Below are positions 1 through 6,554 of a DNA stretch of 9,662 nucleotides, in pieces. The number at the start of each line of letters is the position of its first letter. Position 1 is the first letter of the stretch. Origin of the DNA: Glaciecola sp. UBA983. Its GTDB lineage: Bacteria > Pseudomonadota > Gammaproteobacteria > Enterobacterales > Alteromonadaceae. The DNA lies in NCBI GenBank assembly GCA_002292215.1, contig DBBN01000112.1:1-9662 (forward strand), written 5' to 3'. The notes below the pieces were generated by a model. That model did no database searches, was not told the DNA's origin, and worked only from the letters and a program-made list of their open reading frames with translations. The position numbers and the translations under genes are program-made.

Positions 1-301
1 GTTACATCCGATAGCCGGCCAAGGATTTAATTTAGCGGTTAGAGATATTGCCGATTTGGTCACTTCCGTGAAATCATTATCCACATTATCTGATTTAGGC
101 AGTGTTGCGCATTGGCAAGACGTTAGATTGCGCCGCAAAGGTGATCGTAATATCGTAATTTCAGCAACAAATGCCTTGTTGTATGGCTTTTCTAACAATC
201 ATTGTCTATTATCAAGTGCACGCACCAAAGGATTAACTGCGTTGCATCTGGCTAAACCACTAAAAACATGGCTGGCAAGAATGGCAATGGGTTATCGATA
301 A
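1..301 (+). CDS. ubiH: UbiH, 2-octaprenyl-6-methoxyphenol hydroxylase family, C-terminal part (5' end outside window)
   Basis: Flavin-dependent monooxygenase of aerobic ubiquinone synthesis, which hydroxylates the aromatic ring of the quinone precursor in a complex at the inner membrane. The open frame runs from base 2 to the TAA at 299-301, giving 99 visible residues of a protein normally near 390-400. It opens with LHPIAGQGFNLAVRD, the conserved FAD-binding GQG-N motif of the UbiH/UbiF/UbiI family. The following stretch (GDRNIVISATNALLYGFSN) resembles the UbiH branch (SDR...TDSLVHLFAN in E. coli) more than UbiI, and the end, ARMAMGYR, resembles the E. coli UbiH terminus. A TTG at 56 is not a start: homology continues upstream of it. 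No T-run terminator follows, so some read-through into the ATPase 62 bases downstream is possible. It is probably the housekeeping flank of the exopolysaccharide locus. Confidence 0.9.
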   Translation, partial: LHPIAGQGFNLAVRDIADLVTSVKSLSTLSDLGSVAHWQDVRLRRKGDRNIVISATNALLYGFSNNHCLLSSARTKGLTALHLAKPLKTWLARMAMGYR

Positions 302-310
302 ACTATAATT

Positions 311-344
311 ATGACTACGGTAGTCGATATAATAATTACGACTA
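311..344. promoter_or_regulatory. Dyad-rich promoter/operator candidate upstream of the ATPase gene
   Basis: The 62-base gap between ubiH and the ATPase gene is packed with symmetry. TAGTCG (321-326) and CGACTA (339-344) are perfect inverted 6-mers around 12 AT-rich bases. GACTAC (313-318) and GTAGTC (320-325) form a second perfect dyad around one base. Two 13-base direct repeats (305-317 and 332-344) differ at one position. A consensus -10 box, TATAAT, lies at 328-333 inside the first dyad, but no good -35 box stands 16-18 bases upstream. This would suit a promoter that needs an activator, or one blocked by a repressor bound to the dyad. A terminator for ubiH is less likely because no T-run follows. 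The promoter role is inference. Confidence 0.45.
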
Positions 345-363
345 AAATCAAGGATGATATTGT

Positions 364-1527
364 ATGTATGAAAGTCACTATGGGTTAGATGCCAAACCTT
401 TCCAATTGACACCTGACCCAAAGTTTTTCTTCGCGAGCAAATGGCACAAACGCGCATTATCTTACTTGCAATATGGACTTTCACAAGGTGAGGGTTTCAT
501 TGTTATCACCGGTGATATAGGCACGGGCAAAACTACCCTCGCTAACAGTTTATTGGCCAATATTGAAACCGATATTGTTGCCGCACAGATTGTAACACCC
601 AAGTTATCGCCAGATGAAATCGTTAAGATGGTTGCTGCTAAATTTGACATCGACATCCAAAATAAATCTAAGACTGAAATTTTAAAAGCCCTCGAAGATT
701 ATTTGTATTCTTTATCGAAGCAGGGTTTACGTGCACTTTTATTGGTAGATGAAGCACAAAATTTACCCTTGGAAACCATTGAAGAGTTGCGCATGCTGTC
801 TAATTTTCAACAAGATGGTAAGCCGTTATTACAAAGTTTTTTATTGGGGCAAGAAGAGCTTCAGCCCATTTTACGTGCGCCCAATATGGAGCAATTTCGT
901 CAACGTATTGTCGCTTCATGTCATTTATCTCCGTTAACTATGGAAGAATGCGGTGAATATATAGAGTACCGCATGCGCAATGCTGGTTGGGAAGGTGAGT
1001 CGTTGTTTAGTGATGGTGCCAAAACAGAAATATTTCAATTCACTAAAGGCATACCTCGAAAGATCAATACCTTTATGGACCGCGTTTTATTGTTTGGTTT
1101 TTTAGAAAACCTCAGTGGCATCACAAGTGAGCATATCGCTAAGGTTATGACTGAAGTTTCTAAAGAAATGTTTACGCCAGAAGAAATAGCGACACATGCT
1201 GAGACGACGCCACCAGTCTCAACGATAAATACGTCTTGTGGCACGGTGGTAAGTGAGAGCGCACAAGATACTCAAGATTCCAGTCTAGCACCATTGATTA
1301 CGCAAGAAAATTTTCTTGATACCAAAATGCTAACGGACAAACCGTTAACCTCAGAAGAGCGTAAAGCGTTACTCGAGCAAGAAGTTGATTATTATAAGAC
1401 AATGTTGAATGAATTAGTGGATGCACTAGATGATGCGATTACGCATAAGGTTAAGCTAACGCAATACATAGATAAGTTGTTAAAGAAAAAGTATAAAACG
1501 TATGTGAGATTAAAAGAAGACGAGTAA
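364..1527 (+). CDS. XrtA/PEP-CTERM locus ExeA-like AAA ATPase
   Basis: AAA-type ATPase of the ExeA/general-secretion group, in the subfamily found beside exosortase A loci (TIGR03015 type). Its exact role there is unknown. Of the 387 residues, the opening YGLDAKPFQLTPDPKFFF is typical of ExeA proteins. Walker A is GDIGTGKT (50-57), Walker B LLLVDE (124-129), a sensor-like LLGQEEL lies at 159-165, QFRQRI at 176-181 and a sensor-2-like GIPRKIN at 229-235. The AAA core ends near 270. A Ser/Thr/Pro-rich linker (about 270-328) and a charged helical tail (329-387, possible coiled coil, basic near the end) follow. There is no signal peptide or membrane segment, so the protein is cytoplasmic. AAGGA at 350-354 lies 9 bases before the ATG. 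The gene converges on the beta-barrel operon, and its stop codon sits in the loop of the shared terminator. ExeA itself ends in a peptidoglycan-binding domain, which I do not see here. Confidence 0.93.
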   Translation: MYESHYGLDAKPFQLTPDPKFFFASKWHKRALSYLQYGLSQGEGFIVITGDIGTGKTTLANSLLANIETDIVAAQIVTPKLSPDEIVKMVAAKFDIDIQNKSKTEILKALEDYLYSLSKQGLRALLLVDEAQNLPLETIEELRMLSNFQQDGKPLLQSFLLGQEELQPILRAPNMEQFRQRIVASCHLSPLTMEECGEYIEYRMRNAGWEGESLFSDGAKTEIFQFTKGIPRKINTFMDRVLLFGFLENLSGITSEHIAKVMTEVSKEMFTPEEIATHAETTPPVSTINTSCGTVVSESAQDTQDSSLAPLITQENFLDTKMLTDKPLTSEERKALLEQEVDYYKTMLNELVDALDDAITHKVKLTQYIDKLLKKKYKTYVRLKEDE

Positions 1528-1540
1528 TCGTCTTCTTTTA
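1511..1540. terminator. Bidirectional Rho-independent terminator between convergent genes
   Basis: A perfect 13-bp stem (1511-1523 pairing with 1528-1540) closes a four-base loop, GTAA. The arms end in AAAA and TTTT, so the transcript from either strand ends in a U-run after a paired purine/pyrimidine stem. This is the usual form of a two-way terminator. The TAA stop codon of the ATPase gene (1525-1527) lies in the loop, so the terminator overlaps the coding end. The minus-strand beta-barrel gene stops 14 bases away at 1554, and a run of six G (1545-1550) lies between. Confidence 0.9.
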
Positions 1541-1553
1541 CATTGGGGGGTTA

Positions 1554-3188
1554 TTACTTGGCTGAAGTAATCTGATAACGAATCGAGACGGTTACACGCC
1601 TATCGGTAAAATCTTCATTGTTAATATTAGTAAAACCAGGTAAAAAACCCATTCTAGCGATATTACTTAATTTAAAAGATAAAACTAAATCTCGCCCAAA
1701 TTCACGTTCAAATGAGATATCAGTGCGCTTAGTCGAGCCTTCACCTGTCTCGGTATCGAGTGTAAATGACTGCATGTCAGCACGCGAGTGTGAAAGGCTA
1801 AGTGCGCTATATACACCAATTTTATAGTCAACGCCCGCGGATACAGTTTGTGTATCCAACTGTGTATTAATATTAATATCACCTTCGTTCAGATCTTGGT
1901 TATCATAAGCATTTAGGTTAAAGGTTAATTTTCGTTTTTGATAGCTGACATTAAGATAATTTTGCTTTCGCACCACTATGTTATCGCCTAACGCAAAATT
2001 GGGTTGCTGAAAATTAATAAATGATTCACCTACACCCAGTTGATAATCCAGTGTATCAGGTAAAAAACAATCCCCTAAATTGACTGCGCCCACCGAACAA
2101 ACCAAAGATGTTGTGGTATTACCATCAATAAACAGCTGTGCATTTGACGATACTGACTCATTGCGTCCTGCTTCAATGCGAACAGCTCGGTTATTAAAAG
2201 TTAAACTAGCATTGCTTGAGCGTCCATAATAGCGCTTTGATGCGTTGGCTGAAAAAATAGTACGCGGCGAAAACGCCCAATTTATAGTGCCACTAATAAA
2301 CCCATCGTTGTCGCTCGCAGACGATGACGGTTTGTTGTAATAAATGGCTAACGAACGATTAAAGGAGGGCGAATAACTCACCCCCGCACCGACTGAACTA
2401 AAGTCGCGATCGTTGCTTTGAGTCAGTAATTCGTTACTCAAACTATTGGATTCATCTTGTGCTGTTAAGCTAAGTCCTAAATCACCAAAAATTTTAAACC
2501 CAGCATTGGCTTGGACAAATTCACTGGTAAAAGCGTCACCGCGAAATTGGTCGGTTTTATTTTTGGAATAATTAACAGACCAGTTATAATAGTTAACGTC
2601 GCTACCGCTATATAAATTAACCGATAATTGATTCGAGTCGCTTTCTCGAGAATTGCCGACAATATCCGAAATGGTATTAAAGGAGGAACGATTCAGCGAA
2701 GCTTGCCCACCAAAATATTCACCTTGAATAATGTTAGACACTAAGCCAAATCTGGTTCGCTCAACTTTATCAAGTTGATCTGCTTGCAATAAAAAATCAT
2801 CAATCAAAAATTGATTAGGATTAAATGAATTGTAATTTTGCGAGTAATCCGCCGTGGCAATAAGCAAGCGCTCAATCAACGTCAATTGTGATTGCACTGA
2901 ATACTGAGTAAAATTGCGCGTCAAGGACGGATTATCATTATTAAAACTAGCACGTTGCTGCACGTGTGATGCCGAAGCATTCACCTGAACTTTTTTGGCT
3001 GCGTATTGCAAGGCAACGGTAGGGACAATCTCTAAAGTGTTAACTTCGAAATCATCCGAGGTAGCTAAGTTATATTGTTGTTGCACCAGACTTGCATCAA
3101 GCACTGTATCAACCGTGACCTTCCCTGCGTCAACGTTTAATGGTGCCAGTCCTGTTAAAATGGCTAATGTGATGATCGACTTCTGCAT
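1554..3188 (-). CDS. PEP-CTERM system-associated outer-membrane beta-barrel protein
   Basis: Predicted outer-membrane protein of the family found in exosortase A exopolysaccharide loci (TIGR03016 type); its molecular function is not established. It has 544 residues. A Sec signal peptide is clear: MQKS, a hydrophobic core IITLAILTGLAPL, and a likely cut after VDA at about residue 22. The rest has no membrane helix and is made of short alternating polar/hydrophobic stretches rich in Asn, Ser, Tyr and Phe, as in a large beta-barrel, ending in the strand-like RRVTVSIRYQI. Two cysteines, C364 and C374, may form a disulfide in a loop. The start is supported by GGAG (bases 3197-3200) 8 bases upstream. 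It is the last gene of the minus-strand operon, 18 bases after the tyrosine kinase, and ends at the shared terminator. A job in polymer passage or in anchoring at the outer membrane is inference. Confidence 0.88.
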   Translation of the reverse strand: MQKSIITLAILTGLAPLNVDAGKVTVDTVLDASLVQQQYNLATSDDFEVNTLEIVPTVALQYAAKKVQVNASASHVQQRASFNNDNPSLTRNFTQYSVQSQLTLIERLLIATADYSQNYNSFNPNQFLIDDFLLQADQLDKVERTRFGLVSNIIQGEYFGGQASLNRSSFNTISDIVGNSRESDSNQLSVNLYSGSDVNYYNWSVNYSKNKTDQFRGDAFTSEFVQANAGFKIFGDLGLSLTAQDESNSLSNELLTQSNDRDFSSVGAGVSYSPSFNRSLAIYYNKPSSSASDNDGFISGTINWAFSPRTIFSANASKRYYGRSSNASLTFNNRAVRIEAGRNESVSSNAQLFIDGNTTTSLVCSVGAVNLGDCFLPDTLDYQLGVGESFINFQQPNFALGDNIVVRKQNYLNVSYQKRKLTFNLNAYDNQDLNEGDININTQLDTQTVSAGVDYKIGVYSALSLSHSRADMQSFTLDTETGEGSTKRTDISFEREFGRDLVLSFKLSNIARMGFLPGFTNINNEDFTDRRVTVSIRYQITSAK

Positions 3189-3206
3189 CAGTAACGCTCC
3201 ATGTTT

Positions 3207-4157
3207 TTAATCTTGTTCTGAACCGTAGTAATAGCCATAGTAGCCAGTGTCGTCAGAATTAGAATTTGTCGATTTGTTTACTACAAATCCGATTGCCATT
3301 TCTGGGTTCAAACGTGCAACCGCTTTTTGAATATCATTGAGTTTGCTTTTGCCTTCCTCTACTACCATAACGGCTTGTCCTGCAAACCCTGCTAACACCG
3401 CTGATTCGTTGATCCCAAGCATGGGCGGTGAATCAATAATAACTACGCGATCGGCATAACGTGACGAGAATTCTCTAATCGTCTCTTCCATTTTTTTACT
3501 AGCTAATAATTCGGTGGATAAATGATGCGATCTCCCTGCTGGAATAACTTTTAATTTATCAATATTGGTGTGGTACAAGACTTCAGAGATATCATCGACT
3601 TCACCAATCAAATATTCCATTAAGCCGGATTCTGCTTTGGCATTTAACGTCCGTAATACATTAGGCTTTAGAACATCTGCATCCACTAATAGGACTGTTT
3701 TATCTTGTTCGGCAGCAATCGACAGGGCTAAGTTAACAGCAGTAAAGGTTTTACCTTCTGAAGGCCTTGCACTCGTAACCATGATGATGTTTGCGCGTTC
3801 AATGGTGGAAGATAATAAACCAAACGCATTTTTGAGTAACTTGCGTTTTATTTCGCGATATTCTTCATTGATGCGTGAGCGTGTCGCATTGATGGATACG
3901 AACCCTTTCTTTTCCAAATCAACAACATTAATGGTAATTCTGCCATCATTGGCTTCTTTTTCTGGTGCAGGTGCAAGTTGTTCAGGGGGTAATTCTTTTG
4001 CAACAGCTTTTGCTGCCATTAATTGCTCAATGGAGGTCAACTCTGCAGTGTCTTCCTTGTCACTCTTTATCGTTGATGAGTCTGATTGTGCTTTCTTTTC
4101 TGCAGCGAGTTTAGCTTCTATTTGCCTTTGAAGGGCTTTTTCTATTGTGTTATCCAT
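3207..4157 (-). CDS. XrtA-associated tyrosine autokinase (BY-kinase)
   Basis: Cytoplasmic bacterial tyrosine kinase that controls polysaccharide polymerisation and export by cycling phosphorylation of its own tyrosine tail (TIGR03018 type; the cytoplasmic half of a Wzc-like system). It has 316 residues. A charged, Lys/Glu/Ala-rich N-terminal region (about 1-70) comes before the kinase fold. Walker A is TSARPSEGKT (128-137), Walker A' VLLVDAD (155-161) and Walker B VVIIDSPP (238-245). The C-terminus holds the tyrosine cluster YYGYYYG (Y306, Y307, Y309, Y310, Y311), the expected autophosphorylation site. Its ATG shares one base with the TAA of the chain-length gene (TAATG, 4155-4159), so translation is probably coupled and the two products made in step. 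The kinase is a separate protein here, not fused to its membrane partner as in E. coli Wzc. Confidence 0.95.
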   Translation of the reverse strand: MDNTIEKALQRQIEAKLAAEKKAQSDSSTIKSDKEDTAELTSIEQLMAAKAVAKELPPEQLAPAPEKEANDGRITINVVDLEKKGFVSINATRSRINEEYREIKRKLLKNAFGLLSSTIERANIIMVTSARPSEGKTFTAVNLALSIAAEQDKTVLLVDADVLKPNVLRTLNAKAESGLMEYLIGEVDDISEVLYHTNIDKLKVIPAGRSHHLSTELLASKKMEETIREFSSRYADRVVIIDSPPMLGINESAVLAGFAGQAVMVVEEGKSKLNDIQKAVARLNPEMAIGFVVNKSTNSNSDDTGYYGYYYGSEQD

Positions 4158-5701
4158 TATAAAATTCTCTGAATAATGTTGATATTAAGTGCTTCTGCGC
4201 CCATCAACAGCATATATAAGAATACTATTAGTCCCGATGAGGCTGAGAAAATAAATATTTTCAATCGGTTTTGTTTATTAATATTAGAGATATCTAAATG
4301 CGTGACCGAGCCTAAAATAGGATAACTAGTGAGTATGCTCAACTGATGTGCACGCACTAATACCGGTGATAATTGGCTAATCAAAAATGCAATCCCAACG
4401 CCTGCAGCAAATCCTAAAATCAATACCACGGTATAGAACAACAAGCGCTTTGGACCGCTTGGTTCTGTCGGTACTAACGGCGGTTCGATAATTCTAAACT
4501 GTAACTCCTCAGAGGACACGTCAGCACGTCTGGAAAGTTCCGCTGATTCACGGCGATTTAACAGTTCTTCGTATTTTTGCTGCATGATGCCGTAATCACG
4601 GTTTAAGGCTGAAGACTCTGCTTCGACTTGTGGTACCAAGTCAATTTTGCTGCGTAAGACTGAAATTTTGGATTCAAAATCTTTAGAACGAACAAGTAAA
4701 GAGGCGATGGTACTTTCTAAACGGGAAATTTCTAACCTAATTTCTTGGGTTAATAAATTCATTGCCGTGTTTTCGGTTGCATCTTGATTGAGTAACGCTG
4801 ATATTTCTTTTTTACGAGCGTCTTTCAAGTTGCTCAAAAGGGCTTTAGTTTCAATCACATCAGGATGGATTTCAGTAAAGCGTAGCAATAATTCATCTAA
4901 ACGTGATTCTAAAGTTTGGATCCGAGTATCAAACCGCGTTTGGATAGTGACATTGTCAGGATCATTCCCTTGCGGTTTGAGCTGGCTTTTTAGTGAATTG
5001 ACTTGCTGTTGGGTCTCGCGGATCTGTAATTGTGTCATTTCTAAATCAGCAGTGTGCTGTTTTAGATTTTCATAAAATGATCCTTGCTGCGGTAAGATAT
5101 CGGCATACTGGCGTTTAAAATCCGCTAAGCGTTGCTCGGATTCTAATAACCGCGTTTCATATTCAGCAATTTGTTCATCCAAAAAACGGTTTGCCGTGTC
5201 AGTGTCTCGGCGATTATTACCTAAGGAACCCTCAACAAATAAATCTAATGTTTCTTGTACCACTGTACGCGACATTTCTGCGTTTTTGTGGTTGTAAGAA
5301 ATGGTATAAATGTTATCTCGGCCGGTGGATTTTAACTTGATGTCATCACTGAGCTCACTGATGAGCTTGGTATAATCTTCGTCAGTGGTCGTGGTTAAAT
5401 CGAGATCAGATTGGCGTGCAATTTCTTCAACATTCGAGCGACTTAGTAATGTCTTCGCCATCATTTCGATTTCTTGCTGGGGATTAGTTTGGATAGTTAA
5501 TCCACGCAATAGTGGTTTTAAAATTGAACGACTATCAACATAAACGACAGCTTGAGATTCATATACGTCCGGGAGTGCTGCGACGTATACAAAACCAATC
5601 GGACAAATAAGCCAAGTACATATAATGACAAAGCGTTTTTTGATCCATATCCCACGAACATAATCGAGTAATAAATTGATCGTTTGTTGCATATCTTGCA
5701 T
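4157..5701 (-). CDS. XrtA system polysaccharide chain-length determinant (Wzz/GumC-like)
   Basis: Inner-membrane polysaccharide co-polymerase that sets polymer length and should activate the tyrosine kinase encoded next (TIGR03007 type). It has 514 residues. A Wzz domain opens the protein, with the first membrane segment at about 22-44. A long periplasmic region follows, with predicted coiled coils at about 165-240, 260-300 and 315-390. Then come the proline-rich motif EPPLVPTEPSGP (406-417) and the second membrane segment (about 421-444). A cytoplasmic loop with SYPILGSV (459-466) resembles the hinge before the kinase in fused Wzc proteins. A third hydrophobic segment (about 482-502) precedes a short tail. 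The start at 5701 has only a weak GGA 9 bases upstream; M4 is an alternative. It lies 57 bases after the export protein gene and overlaps the kinase start by one base. Confidence 0.94.
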   Translation of the reverse strand: MQDMQQTINLLLDYVRGIWIKKRFVIICTWLICPIGFVYVAALPDVYESQAVVYVDSRSILKPLLRGLTIQTNPQQEIEMMAKTLLSRSNVEEIARQSDLDLTTTTDEDYTKLISELSDDIKLKSTGRDNIYTISYNHKNAEMSRTVVQETLDLFVEGSLGNNRRDTDTANRFLDEQIAEYETRLLESEQRLADFKRQYADILPQQGSFYENLKQHTADLEMTQLQIRETQQQVNSLKSQLKPQGNDPDNVTIQTRFDTRIQTLESRLDELLLRFTEIHPDVIETKALLSNLKDARKKEISALLNQDATENTAMNLLTQEIRLEISRLESTIASLLVRSKDFESKISVLRSKIDLVPQVEAESSALNRDYGIMQQKYEELLNRRESAELSRRADVSSEELQFRIIEPPLVPTEPSGPKRLLFYTVVLILGFAAGVGIAFLISQLSPVLVRAHQLSILTSYPILGSVTHLDISNINKQNRLKIFIFSASSGLIVFLYMLLMGAEALNINIIQRIL

Positions 5702-5736
5702 AGTTAAAATCCATTTTTTTGAGTTGAGTATTGTGT

Positions 5737-5750
5737 CACTTTAGAAAGTG
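5737..5750. repeat. Small inverted repeat between export and chain-length genes
   Basis: CACTTT (5737-5742) and AAAGTG (5745-5750) are perfect inverted copies two bases apart; in RNA this would fold as a 5-bp stem with a four-base loop. It lies in the 57-base gap between the export protein stop and the chain-length start. No U-run follows on either strand, so it is not a terminator. It could affect mRNA stability or relative expression of the two genes. Such a short dyad may also be chance. Confidence 0.3.
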
Positions 5751-5758
5751 GTTCAGTC

Positions 5759-6385
5759 CTAGAACCAAGCTTCAGGGATGATCACAATATCACCAGGCAA
5801 CATATCAATGTTTTTGTCGATATCTCCGTCTTTAATGAGGGTTTCGATATTGAGTGCATAAGATTTTTGTTCACCACTGACCACACGGACCAAAACTGCA
5901 TTATTGCCGTTAGCAAACTCAGTTAATCCACCTACCGCGATCATCAGGTCAAGTAACGTCATATTTTGTGTGTAACTAATAGCACTAGGGTTAGTGGCTT
6001 CACCAATTACGCGGACTTGTTCTGATAATGGTCCTGAAAAGTTGTTAACACTAACGGTTACGCGAGGGTTGTTGATATATTTAGATAACTCGCTTTCGAT
6101 TTCTCTGGCGAGCATCGTAGGGGTTTTACCCGACACATCTAAATCTTCAACTAAGGATGTTGTTACTTTTCCATCTGGACGTACGATGAAGGAGCCTGAT
6201 ATTTCAGGATTTCGCCATACGAAGATAGATAAATTATCACCCGGCCCCACCAAATATTGGTAGTTGTTAACATTCGTGGTGAGTGAGGTACGAACTTGTG
6301 CCGTTGGCAAAGTTTGTGTTGCACAGCCGGACAAAAAAACAGTGATAAGTGCAGCTGCACCTACCCAAATACGTGAAATTTCCAT
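5759..6385 (-). CDS. XrtA system exopolysaccharide export lipoprotein (short Wza/OPX family)
   Basis: Outer polysaccharide export (OPX) protein that passes the polymer from the inner-membrane machinery towards the outer membrane (TIGR03027 type). It has 208 residues, against 379 in E. coli Wza. A lipoprotein signal ends in the lipobox LSGC with C21 as the acylated residue, and Ala at the next position suits outer-membrane sorting. The poly-export domain starts at YLVGPGDNLSIFVWRNPEI (44-62) and includes IVRPDGKVTTSLVEDL (67-82) and the PRVTVSV strand (107-113). One SLBB-like domain follows (about 124-200: RVIGEATNP, TLLDLMIAVGGLTEFA). The protein ends in IIPEAWF, common in this subfamily. There is no C-terminal amphipathic helix to span the outer membrane. 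AAGGA (6393-6397) lies 7 bases before the ATG. It is the first gene of the minus-strand operon. Confidence 0.95.
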   Translation of the reverse strand: MEISRIWVGAAALITVFLSGCATQTLPTAQVRTSLTTNVNNYQYLVGPGDNLSIFVWRNPEISGSFIVRPDGKVTTSLVEDLDVSGKTPTMLAREIESELSKYINNPRVTVSVNNFSGPLSEQVRVIGEATNPSAISYTQNMTLLDLMIAVGGLTEFANGNNAVLVRVVSGEQKSYALNIETLIKDGDIDKNIDMLPGDIVIIPEAWF

Positions 6386-6554
6386 GTGTTAATCCTTTAT
6401 TCACTTTTTACAAATTTGGTCGATATAACTCTTATCGGTCAGTTATCCAATGACTATAGACAATAATCTAATTATTTCGCTACCGATTTGTTAAACAATA
6501 GCATAATATAAAAAAAACAAGATATAAATAGTTAACTAACTCAAGGAAGAGTAG
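6386..6554. promoter_or_regulatory. Divergent promoter region of the two exopolysaccharide operons
   Basis: An AT-rich 169-base gap separates the export gene (minus) from the sugar transferase gene (plus), so both operon promoters should be here. Symmetry elements seen: CGATA (6421-6425) and TATCG (6433-6437); ATCGGT (6434-6439) and ACCGAT (6482-6487); GTCA (6438-6441) and TGAC (6451-6454); TTGTT-A-AACAA (6488-6498); and the full palindrome TAGTTAACTA (6529-6538). GTCGATATAA (6419-6428) and ATGACTA (6450-6456) also occur in the ATPase upstream region (323-332 and 311-317). For the + gene only weak -10-like boxes are visible (such as TAATAT at 6504-6509). No sigma-54 -24/-12 site was found. 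AAGGA (6543-6547) serves the + gene with 7-base spacing. Confidence 0.6.
6423..6450 (-). promoter_or_regulatory. Possible sigma-70 promoter of the minus-strand operon
   Basis: On the minus strand, TTGGAT (6450-6445, three of six matches to the -35 consensus) and TTATAT (6428-6423) are 16 bases apart. This would start transcription about 25-30 bases before the export protein ATG. The -10 box overlaps the 10-mer GTCGATATAA that is shared with the ATPase promoter region, so a factor bound there could block or shape initiation. The match is weak and the region AT-rich, so this is only a candidate. Confidence 0.3.

Noticed and set aside
321..344. Inverted repeat as a terminator for ubiH
   Set aside because: The arms are only 6 bp around a 12-base AT loop and no T-run follows. 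An operator fits better.
442..460. TGGCAC, resembling a sigma-54 -24 element
   Set aside because: It lies inside the ATPase coding sequence and has no TTGC element at the right distance. The TGGCAC near 1239 fails in the same way.
260..484. 74-residue minus-strand frame spanning the ubiH-ATPase gap
   Set aside because: It covers the end of ubiH, the dyads and the ATPase start, all better explained on the + strand. No family is recognised.
3565..4131. 188-residue open frame on the + strand
   Set aside because: It lies wholly opposite the tyrosine kinase gene, whose Walker motifs and tyrosine tail are clear. Its protein has no recognisable motif and there is no convincing ribosome site.
4788..5075. 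95-residue + strand frame
   Set aside because: It is opposite the coiled-coil region of the chain-length determinant and is a shadow of that gene's codon pattern.
5737..5750. Hairpin as a terminator between export and chain-length genes
   Set aside because: The stem is short and no U-run follows on either strand. The genes are plainly co-directional parts of one operon.
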